From Pyxicephalus adspersus (lineage: Eukaryota; Chordata; Amphibia; Anura; Pyxicephalidae), in contig NC_092862.1 of NCBI RefSeq assembly GCF_032062135.1, positions 43,746,427-43,810,426 of the forward strand: a DNA stretch of 64,000 bases. The letters run 5' to 3'. Numbering within the stretch: position 1 is the first letter of the stretch; every line of letters starts with the position of its first letter. The position numbers and the translations under genes were made by a program. This document shows, one piece after another, positions 60,561-64,000 of this stretch. The notes beneath the pieces are model-generated. The model was not told the origin of the DNA, made no database searches, and saw only the letters and a program-made list of their open reading frames with translations.

Positions 60561-61542
60561 TATACTTTGCTTTCTAAATGCACAAAGTTTATTCAAGTAT
60601 ATCTCGGCAAATAATGCATCCTGAATAAAATATGTTTTATTCCTAAAATGGCCATTTGGTTATAGAAAGCATTATCTCCCTATTTTGCACGGGTTTACTC
60701 CGTGACAATAGTGTCTCTGTTCTCTTGTATTAACTCTCTTATGTTCCCCTGTATAAACCTACTGATAACTACTTTTTGCTTTTTACTCCTCTGCTACACA
60801 GAATTCACAATTTGGTGTCAGTGGTCACAGGAGCAGTTGAAGGAATATTTTTGAAAACCCCTGTTCCGACATCTGTCCATGAGGGGATTTTCTTTCTGTT
60901 ATTTTTGGTTTTTTTTGGGCAGGAAGTTAAGGGCAATCCCCATGACAAAAAACAAAAAAAACCAAAACGCAGTTCTGTGGCTGTTGATGTCAATTATTTA
61001 CATAGTACATGCTAACCCTTGGCACAGAGTATATAGGAAATGATTCCAGGTCTGGGAGAGCATTGGAAAATATAATAATTTAAAGTAACCATACATATGG
61101 TGATCTTACAAACCTTTGAAATGCTGTGCTACAAATGCATTCCTCCAGGGCTTTTGAGACTGAATGAACTTCTGCATGCATGTGTGGGTGTTACATCATC
61201 CTGGATTTACCAGCCAAGATGAGACCAATCATTGCCCGCCCCTTCTGCAAGGAAGGACCTTACTGGCCGCAATTTCTTTTAATGTTGCTTAAACAAAATT
61301 TAATAAATATTTAGCACCTCTAGACTATGCCTTTTTGATATTTTGATATGATTTTTTTAGCATAATTAGTCAAGAACTGAAAATGTCAATTTATTTCATC
61401 CTTATTGTGATTAATAAACTCTTGCTTGAGGCTGTTAGAATAATGGGTTCTGAGCATACTTGTGTGTTTGGTGTTATGGTGGTAAAGTAAGTTTTATTTG
61501 CCTCCTATATTTTTTATCTATTTTATCTAAGTAGGAAAAGTT
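60561..61542. other. Intronic interval, no gene seen
   Basis: Mostly unique. The stretch at about 61170-61270 (ACATCATCCTGGATTTACCA) may be an internal piece of one of the TTAA-type MITEs. Confidence 0.35.
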
Positions 61543-61545
61543 TAA

Positions 61546-61931
61546 GGCTAGGTACAAACGTGCAATATTTGTCATTAGAAAACAAACAATTAACAACAGA
61601 TCAACGATTATTCACAATTATTTTGAACGATCGTATAGTGCATGATTCTGTAAATGCTGTAACGATATGCTTGTTGAAATATCCACCAATAATAAACACA
61701 CAGTAGATACCTTTGTATGAACGATACAGAAAGTGACATGTACCGCAGAACAATCCACGATCACGGATTGACCGTAGACACAAAAGATAGTAAATGATGG
61801 TTGCCCAAACGGATCCTCCAGAATGGTTGTTAGTTTCCAGCGACATTCCTCGTTCATTGATTATTGATTATCAAACAATCAGTCGTTATTGGTTAATTTC
61901 CAGTGACAAATATTATTATGTGTACGTAGCC
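61546..61931. mobile_element. PIF/Harbinger-like MITE, copy 2 (386 bp)
   Basis: The left end GGCTAGGTACAAACGTGCAA and the right end TTATGTGTACGTAGCC are inverted repeats, flanked by TAA on both sides (61543-61545 and 61932-61934). It shares body order and near-equal length with 6156-6544, in the same orientation. The interior is rich in ACGAT and ATCGT words. It has no transposase; overlapping minus-strand open frames are not genes. Confidence 0.8.
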
Positions 61932-62062
61932 TAAAACGTTTGTGCAAATCCCCCCCAAAGTTAAGAAAATTGGGATTTTAGGTGAATTGTTTGAGATTTA
62001 TGTTCAGTGTTGTATGTTCTGCACTCGCTGAAAATATGCTTAATCTGAAAACTTAGAACTAC

Positions 62063-62372
62063 TCCCAGTGGCTCAGAGGTCAGCAACTCTGCCTTTTGCA
62101 CGCTGGGTCCCAGGTTCGAATCCAGGCCAGGGCACTATTTTGCATAGAGTTTGTGTGGATTTCCTCTGGGTACTCCAGTTTCCTCCCACATTCCAAAAAA
62201 AATGCAGTCATGTTAATTGGTTAACTTGACCTTAGACTGTGGTAATGACATATAACTATGGTAGGGACATTAGACTGTGAATCCCTTGAGGGACAGTTAG
62301 TGACATGACTATAGACTTTGTGAAGCACTGCATAATATGTCTGCACTATATAAATACTAGTTAGTAATAACT
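62063..62372 (+). mobile_element. tRNA-derived SINE with L2-like tail (310 bp, sense)
   Basis: The head resembles a tRNA gene: an A-box-like GTGGCTCAGAGGTCAGCA, and a perfect B box GGTTCGAATCC at 62113-62123. The body runs through TTTCCTCCCACATTCC and the tail ends CACTGCATAATATGTCTGCA, then CTATATAAATACTAG. The tail is the one shared with L2-type LINEs in this window, suggesting mobilisation by L2 machinery. This is the most complete copy; antisense pieces are at 6085-6664 and 22507-22660. It is not a functional tRNA, as no cloverleaf with an acceptor stem forms. Confidence 0.85.
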
Positions 62373-62382
62373 AATTAGGTCC

Positions 62383-62760
62383 CACTTTAAAAAATTGGTG
62401 ATCAGGCAAGTGTTCATTTTAAAAAAGGGACAGGCAAGGTAGGTCCCTTCTGCAATAACTGTTTTTACCTGCCTAATCACCACCCAAAAGTCAGATTTGC
62501 CAGGGATACCCAGCAATCCTGACTTCCATTGTGTGCTGGGAATTAACCTACAACAAGTAAGTACATCACTTCAAGGAATGAAGTTACCCCGGTCAGTCAT
62601 CCTGGCTCAGACATTCAAGATGGACAAAAATTAGGTAAAAGGAGGAAAACGGGGTGAAAATGAATGGTTTTAGTTTGTTTTATAATGCATTTGTGTTTGT
62701 GCATTCAGATTTACTTCAATAATTCATTGCAAAAAAGGACAAAGTCCCATTTTACAGATG
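62383..62760. repeat. Probable TTAA-type MITE remnant
   Basis: An AAAAGGGACAGGCAAGGTAG block followed by TTACCTGCCTAATCACC parallels 42004-42055 (AGAAAGGGACAGGTGATG, then TTACCTGCCTGATCGTG). Terminal repeats are not clear, so boundaries are approximate. Confidence 0.4.
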
Positions 62761-64000
62761 GTTCCTGCTTTTAGGTTTTCATTGAGTTTGTTTAAAATTT
62801 TTTATACAATTTCAGTAACCGATTTTGATTTCTGTTTTAGTAAAGTAAAATTGGTTCACACAGGTGTAATGCACTTTTTATACACATTCAGTTTATGTAG
62901 CTTGATGAATTCTGTCCACATAAGACAATTTAAAAAACTTCCAAACTTTTTTTTAAATTGGCTACAGATTCTGGTGAACTACACATGGGTATGCTTACTT
63001 CTTTAAAGAAAATGTTCAAAATACATTTCACTTTTAGCTTATCCATCTGTATGTGAAGAACATTGAATGTATTCTCAGACAATATATCAAACACATCATT
63101 TTGTTTCAAGATTATACATTTAGTGAACCAGTTATGTTACCCTTCACTCCCATCACAAAACATTTAGAGGTAAAAAATTATACATATACCTAATATTTTC
63201 CTCATTTTTTCTTTTTCTTCATTTTTAGATCATTTTAGTCCTGCTTTGGACTATTCCAATGAGTTTTGCCAGTAGAGCCTCACAACATTTTGCCGAGTAA
63301 AGGTTTATAATGACGGCCTTGATTCATTTGGGCCTGTTCACATTTCTTCATTTTACCAGTTAATTTTCAGTACTGGTCAAAGTACCTGCTGTGTACAGTC
63401 AAAGGTACCCAACATGCAGCCCACCAGCACTTGGCATTCAGCTTGTGTTCCAAAACTCAAATTTGGTTTGGAGCACAGTGAGCAGCACACTGAATGGCAT
63501 TAACTCCAGTGGGCTTTAGCATTGAAAGCGCCAGATGTCAGTGACACCTGCGATCCAGTGCTAAGCTCTGGGGTTATATTAATCAGTTCTTAGGCTTTTT
63601 CTGCTTTTCTCCTGCTTTCTTTACATAAGAAATGTATGAAGTAACATGACCTTTCATGTGATGTCAGGGCTTTTCCTTAATATCCTGAGACTTTATTAAT
63701 GTTGATGCTGCCTCCCATTATTTATTAATTTAGCATACGTGCACTAAGTTAATATAGAACATTGCAGTGCATTAAGGCACCCCATCTGTTTGGAAGACCT
63801 TTTAACAAAAAAGAAAACTCCATAATAAATGGTACTACATGATCATTTATGGGAGTTATATGGTTTGACAGTGTTGTGAAGATACATTTTTTTCTTTGCC
63901 TAAAATGACAATCCAATACCTAAAATCTCATATAAGGGTTAACATGTCCATGCTATTTTAAATATGTGTGTGTGTGTATTTAAAATGGCGTGAACATGTT
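62761..64000. other. Intronic interval to the window end, no gene seen
   Basis: Unique AT-rich sequence ending in a short TG repeat near 63966-63978. No exon of ZNF521 or another gene is visible. Confidence 0.4.

Larger units (their letters stand above)
26970..64000 (+). other. ZNF521: Downstream intron of ZNF521 (partial, at least 37.0 kb)
   Basis: The next coding exon of ZNF521 is normally a very long zinc-finger exon. No run of C2H2 finger repeats occurs in any frame here, so it lies beyond the window. The interval holds repeats, microsatellites and several unique stretches that could be regulatory, listed separately. Confidence 0.75.

Noticed and set aside
62063..62140. Possible tRNA gene, from the A and B boxes
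   Set aside because: The acceptor and anticodon stems do not form, and the sequence runs into a SINE body and tail. It is a SINE head.
1..64000. Prokaryotic-type systems (CRISPR arrays, operons, toxin-antitoxin, phage genes)
   Set aside because: No regularly spaced repeats, no ribosome-binding sites and no dense coding; the window is a vertebrate intron.

Overview
The window looks like a piece of a vertebrate, most likely frog (amphibian), nuclear genome. It is AT-rich, has almost no open coding sequence, and is full of homopolymer tracts, microsatellites and interspersed repeats of amphibian character. These are tRNA-headed SINEs, L2-type LINE tails, Tc1/mariner, hAT, PIF/Harbinger-like and TTAA-flanked MITEs. 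The frog assignment rests on recalled repeat types and has not been tested by a search.

Only one gene segment can be supported. It is a 180-nt internal coding exon on the + strand at 26784-26963, with consensus splice sites, and I recognise it as the third exon of ZNF521 (EHZF/Zfp521 zinc-finger transcription factor). The exon carries an acidic stretch and the first, C2HC-type, zinc finger. The initiating exon and the giant multi-finger exon are not in the window, so everything else is intron: at least 26.8 kb upstream and at least 37.0 kb downstream.

Layout. 1-6084: plain AT-rich intron. 6085-14630: dense repeats, including a SINE split by a MITE, an antisense L2 LINE end with the reverse-transcriptase C-terminus, a Harbinger-like MITE, and a 1.29-kb defective Tc1 element whose left end was replaced by an inverted copy of its own right end. 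14631-26783: sparse repeats, a candidate conserved element near 18.5-18.9 kb, and a hAT MITE with a perfect 8-bp target duplication at 20721-21000. 26784-26963: the ZNF521 exon. 26964-44600: further hAT and other MITEs and a GC-rich patch at 40.4-41.0 kb. 44600-64000: mostly unique intron with several stretches that look like developmental non-coding elements (45.1, 51.1-53.1, 57.8-58.9 and 60.2-60.6 kb), then another Harbinger-like MITE and a full-length SINE.

I see no bacterial-type system, CRISPR array, operon or RNA gene. The most unusual structure is the fold-back Tc1 derivative. The most biologically important content is the ZNF521 exon and the candidate enhancers in its introns. Conservation cannot be tested here, so the enhancer calls are tentative.
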